Positions 45,780 to 56,174 of a stretch of DNA of 64,000 nucleotides are shown here, in pieces; the stretch's first letter is position 1; each line of letters starts with the position of its first letter. The DNA comes from Erinaceus europaeus (taxonomy: Eukaryota; Chordata; Mammalia; Eulipotyphla; Erinaceidae), in assembly GCF_950295315.1 (NCBI RefSeq), contig NC_080166.1, positions 97,221,141-97,285,140 on the forward strand. Reading direction: 5' to 3'. The notes under the pieces are model-generated. The model was not told where the DNA came from and did not search any database. It saw only the letters and a program-made list of their open reading frames with translations. The translations under genes were made by a program, and so were the position numbers.

Positions 45780-45799
45780 AGGAGAGGAAAAAGAAGGAG
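45393..45799 (+). repeat. Purine-only tail: (GAA)n, (GGAGAA)n, (GGGGAA)n, (GGA)n, (GAA)n
   Basis: About 400 bp of almost pure purine on the plus strand. GAA units come first (to ~45445), then about 22 GGAGAA units (to ~45582), GGGGAA, GGA (45626-45676) and GAA again. It sits exactly between the LINE coding end and its right target duplication, so it is the element's 3' tail, probably enlarged. The open frames of poly-K/E, poly-R, poly-S or poly-L read through it are artefacts. Confidence 0.92.
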
Positions 45800-45811
45800 A
45801 AGTGTTTCCTC
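45800..45811 (+). repeat. Target site duplication, right copy
   Basis: aagtgtttcctc, identical to 44101-44112, directly after the purine tail. Confidence 0.85.
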
Positions 45812-46155
45812 CAGCCCCTGTGGGCAGGGCACTCATAACCACTTTTGCTTTGGCTGCTCTGTGTGACTCCATCTTTGCTCTCAGCCTTAATTTTATTAAG
45901 CCTGAAGTATGTAGGCTATGGTGAATGAAGAAGTCACTAAAACAACTAGCTGTTCATAAGCACATTTTGAGCGAGCAAGATAAAGTGAAAGAAACCTCAT
46001 TTTAAAATTTTAAGTAGTGAAAACCAAAGAGAAGAATGAATAATGCTGGGGTAGGGGAGATGGTTTAAAATATCTCCAATAATAGAATAGTATTCATTAT
46101 TATAATAAATTCACCAGATATTTATGTGTAAATTAGAAGTAAAAAACAAACACAG
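45812..46155. other. Unique DNA right of the jockey-like insertion
   Basis: No gene or repeat was recognised. This is the host sequence that originally continued from 44112. Confidence 0.4.
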
Positions 46156-46157
46156 TT

Positions 46158-46368
46158 TTGGGGCCGGGTGGTGGCACACCTGGTTGAGTACATTTATTAC
46201 AATGTGCAAGGATGCTGGTTCCAGTCACTGGTCCCCACCTGCAGGGGGAAAGCTTTGCAAGTGGTGAAACAGTGCTGTGGGCATTTTGTTGTCTCTCTCC
46301 CTATCTCCCCCTCCTCTCAATTTCTGGCCGTCTCTATCCAATAAATAAATAAAGATAATTTTTAAAAA
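46158..46368 (+). mobile_element. Type A SINE
   Basis: Head 'ggggccgggtggtggcacac', 'ccccacctgcagggggaaag', end 'ctctatccaataaataaata'. Confidence 0.93.
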
Positions 46369-46479
46369 ATTAAAAAGAAGGAAAGTTAGAGGAAGGCCAG
46401 AAGGAAGGGGAAGAGGCAAAGAGAGAAGGAAGGGAAAATAAAGGAAAGCAGTTAGTCCAAAGTGTAACAATCATTCTTA

Positions 46480-47695
46480 ATATGTATAACATCCTATAGG
46501 ACAACAAACACATTCAAACCTCAGTGGTTCCCAATACTTGTTGAAAATACAATGAACTTGTGTGTATTATCAAATGGTAGTAGTGCTGGTATCATCTACT
46601 ATACAACCAGAATAATTTGTCCATTCTATTTTACTATGAAGCCTATTTAAAAAAATGTTAAAGTTAAAATTCTACAATCTACAGTGATAATTCTATAACC
46701 TAATTCAAGCCATGGAATCATTAGATGGCATGCTTTTAGGATGTTAGTTTTTGACAGAATCTTAATTGTTCCCTTTGAATATATGTCTGGTTACAGACAT
46801 ACAAGATTGTATGTTGACAGAAAGATGGCAGAAGAGAAGGGGAAATGAAAGAAGCAATGGGAGCTTTAATCAGTAAAACAAGTTCTGAAATGAGGTGTTG
46901 GGAAGCAATGGCATCAAGATCAAAATGTAAAGAGAAAAGAGCTGGAGTGTCAGCATGAGGAACAGTGTGTTAACTTATGTAAGAATGACAAGACTTTATG
47001 ATTAAAGCTGTGATCTTCAGTGGGTAAGTTAGCCCCACGAGTGCACTGAGAAATCTAAGTGGACCTTTGAGTCTATCACAATGGCTGGTGGGTTCCATCA
47101 GCATTCAACAAAGACCTGAGATAACTGAAAGGCCCACAGTGTGTACAGCTTATGGTTCAGGGAGGAATTAGCTCATTCAAAACACTAGTCAAATCCAAGT
47201 TTAAAATGCACTTAGAGTCCTTGCTTTCCTCACCATTCCTCTTTGATCTTACTGTACATTGAGATAACTGAAGTGCATCTCCAAGATTCATACAGCTTCT
47301 CCCTATGAAGTATATAATTTCACGCTTAAGCAGAGATGGCGTAACCTTCTTCTATTTTCTTAGACAATGGATTTATTATCAGACATATTCTAATGTCATG
47401 AAGACTTTGTAACTAAAGTTTCATTTATTCATGCTTTTGTGTACTGGTTTTAAGGTAGCCCAAAAAATAATAAGCAGACAGATACTGTTTGATGGACACT
47501 CAACGATGTTCAGAGAACTCACTTCCATTTAAGTATCTCCTTTTTCTGGAAATTATTCAGAATGTATTTCATGTTGTCTATGATTTAAGTGCTTTTCCCA
47601 CTACTAACTAGTGAAAAACAAGACCCACTGGTGAAATTTAACCTTAGTGAATTTTAGAAATAACAAAAAGTTATATAAACCACCTAAACTAAAAA
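46480..47695. other. Single-copy DNA, no gene recognised
   Basis: No repeat signature or exon-like frame was seen over about 1.2 kb. Confidence 0.45.
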
Positions 47696-47704
47696 AGAGA
47701 ATAG

Positions 47705-47812
47705 GGCACGAGCACAGAAGCTCCCATTAGTGCACTGTGGGCAGGTTCCGAACCTGGATCTTAGACATGGTGGCATAGCATACTGTCCCAGTGAGCTGTG
47801 TCTCCAGACCTA
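47705..47812 (-). mobile_element. Type D SINE head, minus strand
   Basis: The reverse complement begins 'ggtctggagacacagctcac' and has a B-box-like 'ccaggttcggaacc'. Only the head and a short body remain. Confidence 0.7.
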
Positions 47813-47892
47813 GATTAACATTTCCAGAAACACAAATCAGATGTTCTGCTCTCACTCACATCCTTCATCCTGCTTTGAAATGCTTTTGAGCA

Positions 47893-48010
47893 GGACTAGG
47901 GAGACAGCATAATGACTATGTAAAGGACTTTCATGTCTAAGGCTCTACAGTCTCAGGTTTAATCCCCAACACCACCATAAACCAGAGCTGAGCAGTGCTT
48001 TGGCCTCTCT

Positions 48011-48049
<39 letters not shown>

Positions 48050-48068
48050 AAATAAAATTTAAAAAAAA
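47893..48068 (+). mobile_element. Type C SINE with CT expansion
   Basis: Reads 'ctagggagacagcataatga', 'actttcatgtctaaggctct', 'ccagagctgagcagtgcttt', then CT repeats 48014-48048 and an 'aaaataaaatttaaaaa' end. Confidence 0.9.
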
Positions 48069-48311
48069 TCAAGATCTCTGCCTAGTAAGGCCATTCATTG
48101 CTCCCTTATACAACACTGTTGTTCACTGTTACACCTATCGCCTCGCTCAACTGCATCCCTGACCTCTGACTTTGCTGAAGGGAGAATCATTCCTGTAAAT
48201 GCATTCAGTTCTTTTGGCCTGTGAACCCTGAGGTTCTGATTCTGAAAAGGGGCATTAGGCCTTAAAAGTCCTGAAATTTAATTACAGAAATCAGGATTGC
48301 CCTTAAAAATT

Positions 48312-48343
48312 AAGAGGTATATAGCATAATGGCTATGGAAAGA

Positions 48344-48398
<55 letters not shown>

Positions 48399-48800
48399 TT
48401 TATATATTATTAATATGCATATTTATTTATTTTCCCTTTTGTTGCTCTTGTTTTTTTGTTTATTGTTGTTGTAGTTATTGTTGTTGCTATTGATGTCATT
48501 GTTGTTAGGACAGAGAAAAATGGAGAGAGGAGGGGAAGACAGAGGGGTTGAGAAAGACAGACACCTGCAGACCTGCTTCACCACCTGTGAAGTGACTCTC
48601 CAGCAGGTGGGGAGGCAGGAGCTTGAACAGGGATCCTTATGCTGGTCCTTGCGCTTTGTGTCACGTGTGCTTAACCACTGTGCTACAGCCGGATTCCCAG
48701 AAAGAGACTTTCATGCCTGAGGCTTTGAAGTCCCAGTTTCAAATCCCCTGCACCACAATAAGCCAGAGCTAATCAATGCTCTGGTAAAAAATAAAATTAA
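48312..48800 (+). mobile_element. Type C SINE split by a type B SINE
   Basis: The head 48312-48345 (gtatatagcataatggctat) resumes at 48699 with 'agaaagagactttcatgcct', 'ccctgcaccacaataagcca' and 'gctctggtaaaaaataaaat'. Bases around gaaagac/gaaagag on the two sides may be the worn duplication. Confidence 0.85.
48348..48698 (-). mobile_element. Type B SINE, minus strand, with (AT)n tail, nested
   Basis: Starts with about 22 AT units (48348-48391), then AT-rich DNA and 'atttattttcccttttgttg', 'caggtggggaggcaggagct' and the reversed head 'gtgcttaaccactgtgctac'. The AT repeat lies at the SINE's 3' tail. Confidence 0.87.
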
Positions 48801-48925
48801 AAAGATAAATAATAAAATAAAAAATGAAAAATAAAAAGATAAATAATAATAATAAATGCATTTCTGTCAGTAAATACTATGAAAGCCAAACATCTAATTA
48901 AAAAAAAAAAAAAAAAACCTTCTCA

Positions 48926-49132
48926 GGCAGGCAGCCTGGTGGCAGCATACCTGGTTGAGGGCACACATAACCAAGCACAAGGACCCGGGTTCCAACTATC
49001 CATCCCATCTGCAGATGAGGGGAAGTTTTACGAGCAGTGAAGCAGTTCTGCAAGTGTCTCTCTGTCTCCCTCTCTATCCTTCTTTCCTTTTTAAATTTCT
49101 CTCAGTTGTATCAAATAAAATAAATATTTTTG
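48926..49132 (+). mobile_element. Type A SINE
   Basis: Shows 'gcctggtggcagcatacctg', B box 'gggttccaacta' (worn), 'gtgaagcagttctgcaagtg' and a 'caaataaaataaatattttt' end. It is preceded by an A17 run at 48901-48917. Confidence 0.88.
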
Positions 49133-49229
49133 AGCCTTCCCTATCTTTATTGTGGGATGTGTTTCTTCTGGGGCCATCCAGATGGCAATTCTAAGTGCAA
49201 ACTGGACCAAAAGACACCTTACTGACTTT

Positions 49230-49281
<52 letters not shown>
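49230..49281. repeat. (GT)n microsatellite
   Basis: About 26 uninterrupted GT units. Confidence 0.97.
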
Positions 49282-50020
49282 CCCAAGATTAGCATCTCCT
49301 GAGAGATCTCCCCTAATCATAGGCAACATGGAGTTAGTGGACAACACCATTGGTACTGACTGAACTGATTTTTCCAGACTTTTATAAGAGCAAACTGTCA
49401 GAAAATTTCTGTAACAAGTTGACATCATAGTTATTGATATCTGATTACAATGGATTTGTAGTTTGTTTTTATTAAATGTTACAAGTTAATTTTATTCTAG
49501 AAAAGAATTTATCTGGAATGGATGGAATGAAGAAGGCAGGAGGCAGGGTTGAGGCAAGAAGTAATAAATTAAAGAAAAAAAGAAGTAGGAGGGGTGATAA
49601 GATAAAGAAAAAGAGGACTGGTGTTCCCAACAGAGAGTCTGCAATACTAGACACATGGCAATACTTGACATACCCAACCAGAAACTCACCCAGATAGGAG
49701 CGACTAAGGCTGGCCTCCTTTTTGTAGTTGAAAAAGGCTGACTGTTCCCAGCAAAAAAGCAGAGTAACTTGAGTCTGATTGTTTCAACAACCCACAGACA
49801 GAGAGCACTGAGATGAATGCATTTGACACAACTTTCTAGGAAGGGATGGACATACATATTCTATTTTAAGGAAAACACACCTGTAAAGTTGAAACTGATT
49901 ATTTAGAGTAAAAACTTTCTAGGATTCCTTTCAACCATAAGCTTCTCTGATTCCACTGCTAGCTTATTGATGAAAAAATGCGTTAAATATACCAACTACA
50001 GTTTGAAAAGTAGTTTGATG
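49282..50020. other. Single-copy DNA, no gene recognised
   Basis: A 121-codon minus-strand frame at 49492-49857 has no recognisable domain. No repeats were recognised. Confidence 0.4.
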
Positions 50021-50022
50021 GA

Positions 50023-50243
50023 GGCCATGTGGTGGCACAAACAGTTGAGTGCACATATTACTATGCACAAAGACGAGGGTTCAAGCCTATGGTTCCCTCT
50101 TGCAGGGAGAAAGGTTTTGGAGCAGGAAGAAATGCTATGAGTCTCTCTCTCTCCCTCTCCCTCCCCCTCCCTCTCTCTTCTCCTATCTCCCTTTTCCCTT
50201 TGATTTACCTGTTTCTACAAAATAAGATAAACATAAATAAAAT
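50023..50243 (+). mobile_element. Type A SINE, diverged
   Basis: Reads 'ggaggccatgtggtggcaca', B box 'agggttcaagccta', then a CT/CCCT-rich body and 'aaaataagataaacataaat'. Confidence 0.8.
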
Positions 50244-50244
50244 T

Positions 50245-51005
50245 AGTAAGAAACATAGACTTAAAAAGAAATGAAGGAAGGAGCTTTGAGCAAAACATAC
50301 CTTGTGTACTATATACAACACAGTATAAGATTGAGAGCCCTCAAAACCAAGAAATAATAGAGGAAATGAAATCACTCCTTTGTATTTGGCATAGTAAAAA
50401 GGAAGGGTTGGAAAGAAAGAGGAGGGCATGGGTTTTGCTTGAAGAGACAAAGCAGACAATTAATAAAATATGAACTGCAAGTGATAAATTGGGTCACAGG
50501 GAGGCTGGAATTTTATGTGAGCGAAGCACCCTCAGTAATGACAGAGAATGAGCAAACTCTATGGTGATGCAATTCTGAATGAGAGAGTGGGATTTGGTGG
50601 TTCTGCTGCTTTTGACAAGGTGATTTGATCACAGTTTTAAATATACTGTCCATAAGCATAAATTGTCATCCCATGAAATTTGGATAGACTGAAGATTGAC
50701 CTGGAAATTAACAATCAGACATAGTGCAATGGGGGAAAAAATCAGATGAATCTTTTCACTTATAACCAGCATGGTGCTGATTAGAGAAAAAAGTGAAACC
50801 ATTGTAACTTTTTTAACTGCTAATGTTGAAACAGAAATTAGCTGAAATAGCAGTGAGAATTCTATTATTCAAATGTTGTAAGAAAAATAAAGTCATCCTG
50901 CCTGACCAGGAATATTTTTTGATGGAAATAATCTTTTCTTTTTCTGTGGTGTACTTGTACTATTCCACTACTCCTGGGCCAGTTATTTCTTTTCCAGTTA
51001 TTTCA
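50245..51005. other. Single-copy DNA, no gene recognised
   Basis: No repeat or gene signature was seen. Confidence 0.4.
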
Positions 51006-51007
51006 GA

Positions 51008-51105
51008 TAGATAAATAGAGACAGATAGGCAGGAAAGAGAGAGGAGAAGAGGCATTACCACAAGTGGAGCTTTCCCAGGGAAGATGTGTGCCTACTGGAG
51101 TTCAT
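51008..51105 (-). mobile_element. SINE fragment, minus strand
   Basis: Reads 'agataaatagagacagatag', a GA-rich part and 'caagtggagctttcccaggg', similar to the tail half of a reversed type A SINE, cut by the type B copy on its right. Confidence 0.5.
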
Positions 51106-51107
51106 TT

Positions 51108-51458
51108 TTTATTTTATTTTATTTTATTTGCCTCTGAGGTTATTGTTTGGGCTCTTTGCCTGCAGTATAAATCCACTGCTCCTGGCAGTGATCTTTTTTC
51201 CCCCACTATTACTGTTTTTGCTATTATTGTTGTTGTTGCTGCTGCTGTTGTTGTTGGAAAAACACAGAGAAAAACTGAGAGAGAAGGGGAAGGCAGAAAG
51301 GGGGAGAGAAAGAGAATCAGACCTGCTTCACCACTTGCTAAGTGACCTCCCCCCCACCCCCGCAGGTGGGGAGCCATGGCTGAAATTGGGATCCTCGCAC
51401 AGGTCCTTGCTCTTTGCACTATGTGCACTTAACGCAGTGAGCTACAGCCCACTCCCTG
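51108..51458 (-). mobile_element. Type B SINE (long form), minus strand
   Basis: A TTTTA-repeat tail, then the module (aaatccactgctcctggcag), 'tgttgttgttgctgctgctg', 'gcaggtggggagccatggct' and the reversed head 'gtgcacttaacgcagtgagc'. Confidence 0.9.
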
Positions 51459-51533
51459 GAGATCAATTCTTATTGGGGAAGAGCTAGTGTTCCAGGGAGA
51501 AGTCTATAAAATTTTGTTTTAAATTTTATTAAA

Positions 51534-51697
51534 CTAGGACTGGGCGGTAGCACACATAGCAGCATGCACAAGGATCTGGGTTCAAGCCCCAACTGCCCAC
51601 CTGCAGGGGAAAAGCTTCATGAGTGGTGAACCAGGACTGAAGGTGTCTCCTCCTTCCCCTCTCAATTTCTCTCTGCTCTATCTAATAAAAATAAATT
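51534..51697 (+). mobile_element. Type A SINE, short
   Basis: Head 'actgggcggtagcacacata' lacking about 20 bp before the B box 'gggttcaagcccc', body 'gagtggtgaaccaggactga', end 'atctaataaaaataaatta'. Confidence 0.87.
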
Positions 51698-51719
51698 AAT
51701 GCAATTTACTTTTAAAAAT

Positions 51720-52605
51720 CATTAAACTATTCATCAGTGTATAGTATGTTTCCCCAAAGTTAATGCAATGTTTCATATGTTGTGAAAATACATCATCCAG
51801 TTTGGATGTTATTTATATCCTTTCAGAATCTACCTATATGATGGAAATATATTCTTGTGTCTTTCATTCAGGACATTTTTTAAATAACTGAAAATGTTTT
51901 TTTTCTTCATTTTTCACTCTGCTTCATAAGGAAAACTCTACCAATTCCCTGTTATATGGTCTGCTTATCATAATTTCTAGAAATAATTCCTTCATCTTTC
52001 AACTTCTAAAATTTGTATTCCTGTTCTCCCACTGTCCCATATGCTGCAACTTTATATCCTTTTTCATAGATGCAAATGCCACCTTCTAGTTCTCCAAGTT
52101 GGTTTTCCTTTTTGTTTACATGAGTCATTTCTAACCATTCATTTAGGATCTCTGATCAATCTTCTTTTCAGTAACTTTTGCCTCTTGTGTGGTCTGTGAT
52201 ATCTCTGAATGGAATCTATTCCAAAAACGTAAGGAACCTGGAATATATTTAAGAAGAGAGAGAATAAAGTGAGCAGGAGTATTGTGGACAAAGGCTTTTG
52301 CCTATCCTGCATGGATTTCTTTGCCTGTAGCCTTAGCAGGCATGGACCTGATCTTCCCTAAGTCCAGAAGATAAACTCCTCTAAGCTCTCTATACATGTC
52401 TGAAAATGTAACAGGAGATACATGGCAGGAAAGAGCTGAGGATATTCATATTTGTTGTATAGTCAAATACAACATCTCATCAACACACTGACTTTTTCCC
52501 TTCCCATGTCTAGAAATGTTCCAGTCCAATGTCCCCAGTGAATGCATCTCATCACCTATGACTTGAGTAAGAATCCTCTAGTAAGCAGTTGCCTGTCCAT
52601 ACACA
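51720..52605. other. Single-copy AT-rich DNA, no gene recognised
   Basis: No repeat or gene signature was seen. Confidence 0.4.
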
Positions 52606-52617
52606 TCTTATTGAGAA

Positions 52618-52875
52618 ATTTCTTTTGTTGTTGTTGTTGTAGTTATTATTGGTGCTGTTATTAATGTCTCTGTTGTTGGAAAGGACGGAGAGGAAAAGAA
52701 AGAGGAGGGGAAGACAGAGAAGGGAGATAAAGACCAACACCTGCAGACCTGCTTCACCGCCTGTGAAGTGACATCCCTGCACGTGGGGAACAGAAAGTTG
52801 GAACACGGATCCTTAAGCCAGTCTTTGCTCTTTGCACCACGTGTGTTTAACCCGCTGTGCTACCGCCTAGATCCC
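52618..52875 (-). mobile_element. Type B SINE, minus strand, with target duplication
   Basis: Reads 'tcttttgttgttgttgttgt', 'cctgcttcaccgcctgtgaa' and the reversed head 'gtttaacccgctgtgctacc'. tattgagaa at 52609-52617 and 52876-52884 is a 9-bp target duplication. Confidence 0.92.
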
Positions 52876-53014
52876 TATTGAGAACTTTCTATAAGAAACC
52901 CTCAAAACCCTCAACTCACTTTCAGCTTCTACACTACCCGACAACATCAGTTGGTATTTTCTCCAGGGTTCTGATATACAAATTGGCTTCAGCTCTGAGA
53001 CAGCCCTCCGTATC

Positions 53015-53220
53015 TCTTCTCTTCCTTCTCTTCTCTTCTCTTCTCTTCTCTTCTCTTCTCTTCTCTTCTCTTCTCTTCTCTTCTCTTCTCTTCTCTTCTC
53101 CTCTCCTCTCCTCTCCTCTCCTCTCCTCTCCTCCTCTCCTCTCCTCTCCTCTCCTCCTCCTCCTCCTCCTCCTCCTCCTCCTCCTCCTCCTCCTCTTCCT
53201 CTTCTTCTTCTTCCTCCCCC
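53015..53220. repeat. (TTCTC)n, (CCTCT)n and (CCT)n pyrimidine repeat
   Basis: Pentanucleotide TTCTC units (about 53028-53099), then CCTCT (to ~53155), then CCT and CTT triplets, and a C9 run. About 200 bp of pure pyrimidine on the plus strand. The frames through it are artefacts. Confidence 0.95.
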
Positions 53221-53612
53221 CCCACTCTCTCCCATTGGGAATTTAATTCTTTCTGCTCCCGTATACAAGCCGTATGACCCAGAATCAATGTTGTTTTCAA
53301 ACAGTGTCTCCATTCCAATTGTTTTCATTCATGAGTACAGTGCTTCCCTTCTTTTTAGTTTTAGCAAGGAAGGGTACAAAGAGGGGCAGATACCTGTGCT
53401 CAAGTTGCCATGATTAACTAGAATCTCAAGGTTCATTTTTCTCTGTGTTAGAAAATAAGCCATTCCTAAGTCAAGTTGGATGAACTTTATTATGAAAGAG
53501 AAGCATATTAGTCATATTATTCAGTTACCCTTCTTATTTAAAATATAAGGATTTCCTTTTCTTGGGGGGAAAACAGAGGTATGCCAGTATCAAACAATAA
53601 AGCAGATGAAAC

Positions 53613-53865
53613 GAGGGAGTCGGGCAGTAGTGCAGTGGCTTAAATGCAGGTGGCACCAAGCACAAGGACCAGCATAAGGATCCCTTTTCGAGCCGTTGGC
53701 TACCCACCTGCAGGGGAGTCACTTCACAGGCCGTAAAGCAGGTCTTCAGATGTCTTTATCTCGCCTTCTCTGTCTTCCCCTCCTCTCAACATTTCTCTCT
53801 GCCCTATCCAACAATGATGACATTAATGACTACAAGGGCAACAAAAAAAGAAAATAAATAAATAT
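53613..53865 (+). mobile_element. Type B SINE
   Basis: Head 'gggagtcgggcagtagtgca', 'ggatcccttttcgagccgt', 'tctctctgccctatccaaca', end 'gaaaataaataaatatttta'. Confidence 0.93.
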
Positions 53866-53869
53866 TTTA

Positions 53870-54339
53870 CAAAGGTCAAACTGGTAGATGTTACTGAGAA
53901 TTCCCAAGATCCCTTAATTATTGAATTATTGGGGAGGTGGGGGTTTCTCAGATGAGCTGCTCCCTACATCAGTCTACTTTCCACAGTTCAGGAGTCCAAA
54001 CGTATCAGCCATCTACAACACACAGAGTGCAACTCTATCTCCTTGGCATCCATCAGAAATCTGACGACTGGTCTTCCCTTGAAAAGTGACAATGCCACAC
54101 AATAACAGATGAATTCACTGAAGAAAAGGCATCGATGATAGGACAAGAAGACATGACCATGCCCAGAAGCATTAGGACTAAGTGGTTTAACCTTGCCATT
54201 TGCCACTTATTCCACTTGTATCCTCCACATAATCATAAAGAAATAACTTAGGGTAGGCTCAAATCAAGATAGCACAATGACAAGCAAAAGAATGTCCAAA
54301 AGAAAAAAGACAAACAGAAAGAAAGAACAGAAGAAAGGC

Positions 54340-54350
<11 letters not shown>
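53870..54350. other. Single-copy DNA, no gene recognised
   Basis: No repeat or gene signature was seen before the GAAA/GATA repeats begin at about 54318. Confidence 0.4.

Positions 54351-54356
<6 letters not shown>

Positions 54357-54406
<50 letters not shown>
54357..54406. repeat. (GATA)n microsatellite
   Basis: About 12 GATA units, flanked by GAAA units on both sides. Confidence 0.97.
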
Positions 54407-54496
54407 AAGAAAGGAAATACTTTCCATCAAGGTTCAAGCTCACTCCATGCCATCCCCCCTCTCTGTCTCTGTCTCTGTCTCTCTCCTTCCCTCCCT

Positions 54497-54497
<1 letters not shown>

Positions 54498-54546
<49 letters not shown>
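54498..54546. repeat. (CT)n microsatellite
   Basis: About 24 CT units at the left end (3' side) of the minus-strand type F SINE. Confidence 0.95.
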
Positions 54547-54547
<1 letters not shown>

Positions 54548-54549
<2 letters not shown>

Positions 54550-55007
54550 TGCCTCCAGGGTTGTCACTGGGATTTGGCATCCACACTACAAATCCAGTGC
54601 ATCCACTGCTCATGGCAGCCATTTTTTCCATTTTTATTGGATAGGACAGAAAGAAATTGAGAGGGGAGGGAAAGATAAAGAGAGGGATAGAGGAGGCCGG
54701 GTGGTAGTGCAGAAGGTTAAGCACACATGGGGCAAAGCACAAGGACCAGCATAAGGATCCTGGTTAAAGCCCCTAGCTCCCCACCTGCAAAGGGGTCGAT
54801 TCACAAGCAGTGAAGCAGGTATGCAGGTGTCTATCTTTCTCTCCCCCTTCTCTCTCAATTTCACTTTGTCCTATCCAACAACAAAGACAGCAAATAACAA
54901 CAAAAATAATAACAAAGATAAACAACAAGGACAACAAAAGGGGAAAAAATAGCCTCCAAAAGCAGTGGATTTGTAGTGCAGGCACCTAGCCCCAGCTATA
55001 ACCCTGG

Positions 55008-55045
<38 letters not shown>

Positions 55046-55178
55046 GGAGAGAAAGACACCTACAGACCTGCTTCACTGCTTGTGAAGCAACCACCCTACA
55101 GGTGCAGAGCCAGGGGCTCCAACCAGGATCCTTGTGCAGGTCCTTGTACTTAGTACTATGTGCCACCGCCCCACCCCT
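54548..55178 (-). mobile_element. Type F SINE, minus strand, split by a type B
   Basis: The 3' module is at 54548-54690 (gttgcctccagggttgtcac, ccactgctcatggcagccat, tattggataggacagaaaga). The head half is at 55043-55178 (cttcactgcttgtgaagcaa, gtactatgtgccaccgcccc). The plus-strand type B copy lies between. Confidence 0.82.
54693..55042 (+). mobile_element. Type B SINE (long form), nested, with (GA)n tail
   Basis: Head 'gccgggtggtagtgcagaag', 'ttgtcctatccaacaacaaa', module 'gcctccaaaagcagtggatt' to 'ataaccctggaggcagagag', then GA units 55012-55042 as tail. Confidence 0.9.
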
Positions 55179-55184
55179 CCACTC

Positions 55185-56160
55185 TCCATTAGTTATTTTA
55201 ACAAAACAAATTAATAATTTTCCATGATTCAGTCAGTGTCTTGTTAAAGTCAATTAAACAGGTATAGAGGGTCAGTGTTGGTTTTGCAGAGATTCCCTTT
55301 CCTTCAAAATGTATAATTAAAAGATTCCATAAATCCAACTGCTTGAGAACAAGAAAACAAATAAACAAACCATGAGGAAAGGGACTGGAATACCAATAGG
55401 GAAATGGTGTGAGCTTGACAGTGACTGTATTCTGTTATTCTGTGAGTTCAGAGACTGGTTGAGACATCATACAATGCCAAGATAACCTTGAACATATATA
55501 CTAAAGCAAGGGGTCTCCAGCTAACAGAACCACAGTTGATTCCAAGTTTCTCATTCCCCAAAAAATTATTTAGTAATTCCTGTCTGTTCAGGAAAACATC
55601 CAGATACTCAATGATTTTACCACATATTTTTAATCATAGTGGATGCTTAGGCAGTGTTAAATGACTTGGTATATGCCAATTCCGATTTTTAATGGAAAAA
55701 ATGCTAATCAATGGCCTGCTAAAACCTGCATTTGATTTTTAAAGGCCAGATAACATATAAACAACTCCATGAATATATTAAAAGAGAGCCAATTTTTAAC
55801 AACACAAAACAGAAGAGGCCCCACCCCCCCCATTACACTGCTAGCCCTCCCCTAACATTTATAATACAGGTCTACAAACTTGGAAGTGTTGTCAAGATTG
55901 ACTTGCTAATGAGATTGGCTCAAAGTACTAACAGAGTTTGCTCCTCAAATGTAGATCAGAGAGTGACAGCTTAAAGCACTTAGTATATATGCTGCAGAAA
56001 TTAAATGAAAACAAGACATGAGAAGTCAGAAGAGTAAAACATATTAAAGTAGTATAGGCTGAATAATCATTCAAGTCACAAGTTACTAATAATGTGATAT
56101 CATTCTGATTAGCTGATTTGTAGAGAAAGGCATATAACACTATTTATTAACAAGGTTAAA
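55185..56160. other. Single-copy AT-rich DNA, no gene recognised
   Basis: An 80-codon frame at 55732-55974 shows no domain. No repeat was recognised. Confidence 0.4.
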
Positions 56161-56174
56161 AAAACATTAGTACA

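Larger units (their letters stand above)
44113..45799 (+). mobile_element. 5'-truncated jockey-like non-LTR retrotransposon
   Basis: A LINE unrelated to L1. It starts inside the reverse transcriptase domain, runs through a C-terminal CxCx7HxxxxC block and ends in a ~400-bp GAA/GGAGAA tail. 12-bp identical flanks (44101-44112, 45800-45811) show insertion by target-primed copying with 5' truncation. The protein resembles, from memory of the family, the jockey-type endonuclease-reverse transcriptases common in ticks, insects and other invertebrates. I know of no standard mammalian family like it. It is much richer in C+G and in CpG (ggcgcgagcgc, tacgccgatg) than its surroundings, pointing to a different origin and a recent arrival. 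Confidence 0.87.

Noticed and set aside
45365..45872. Long open frames on both strands with poly-K/E, poly-R, poly-S or poly-L products
   Set aside because: They are read through the GAA/GGAGAA purine tail, which is open in several frames by its composition. Only the upstream plus-strand frame has protein signatures.
52857..53328. Frames of 109-153 codons through 52.9-53.3 kb
   Set aside because: They are produced by the TTCTC/CCTCT/CCT pyrimidine repeat and have no conserved domain.
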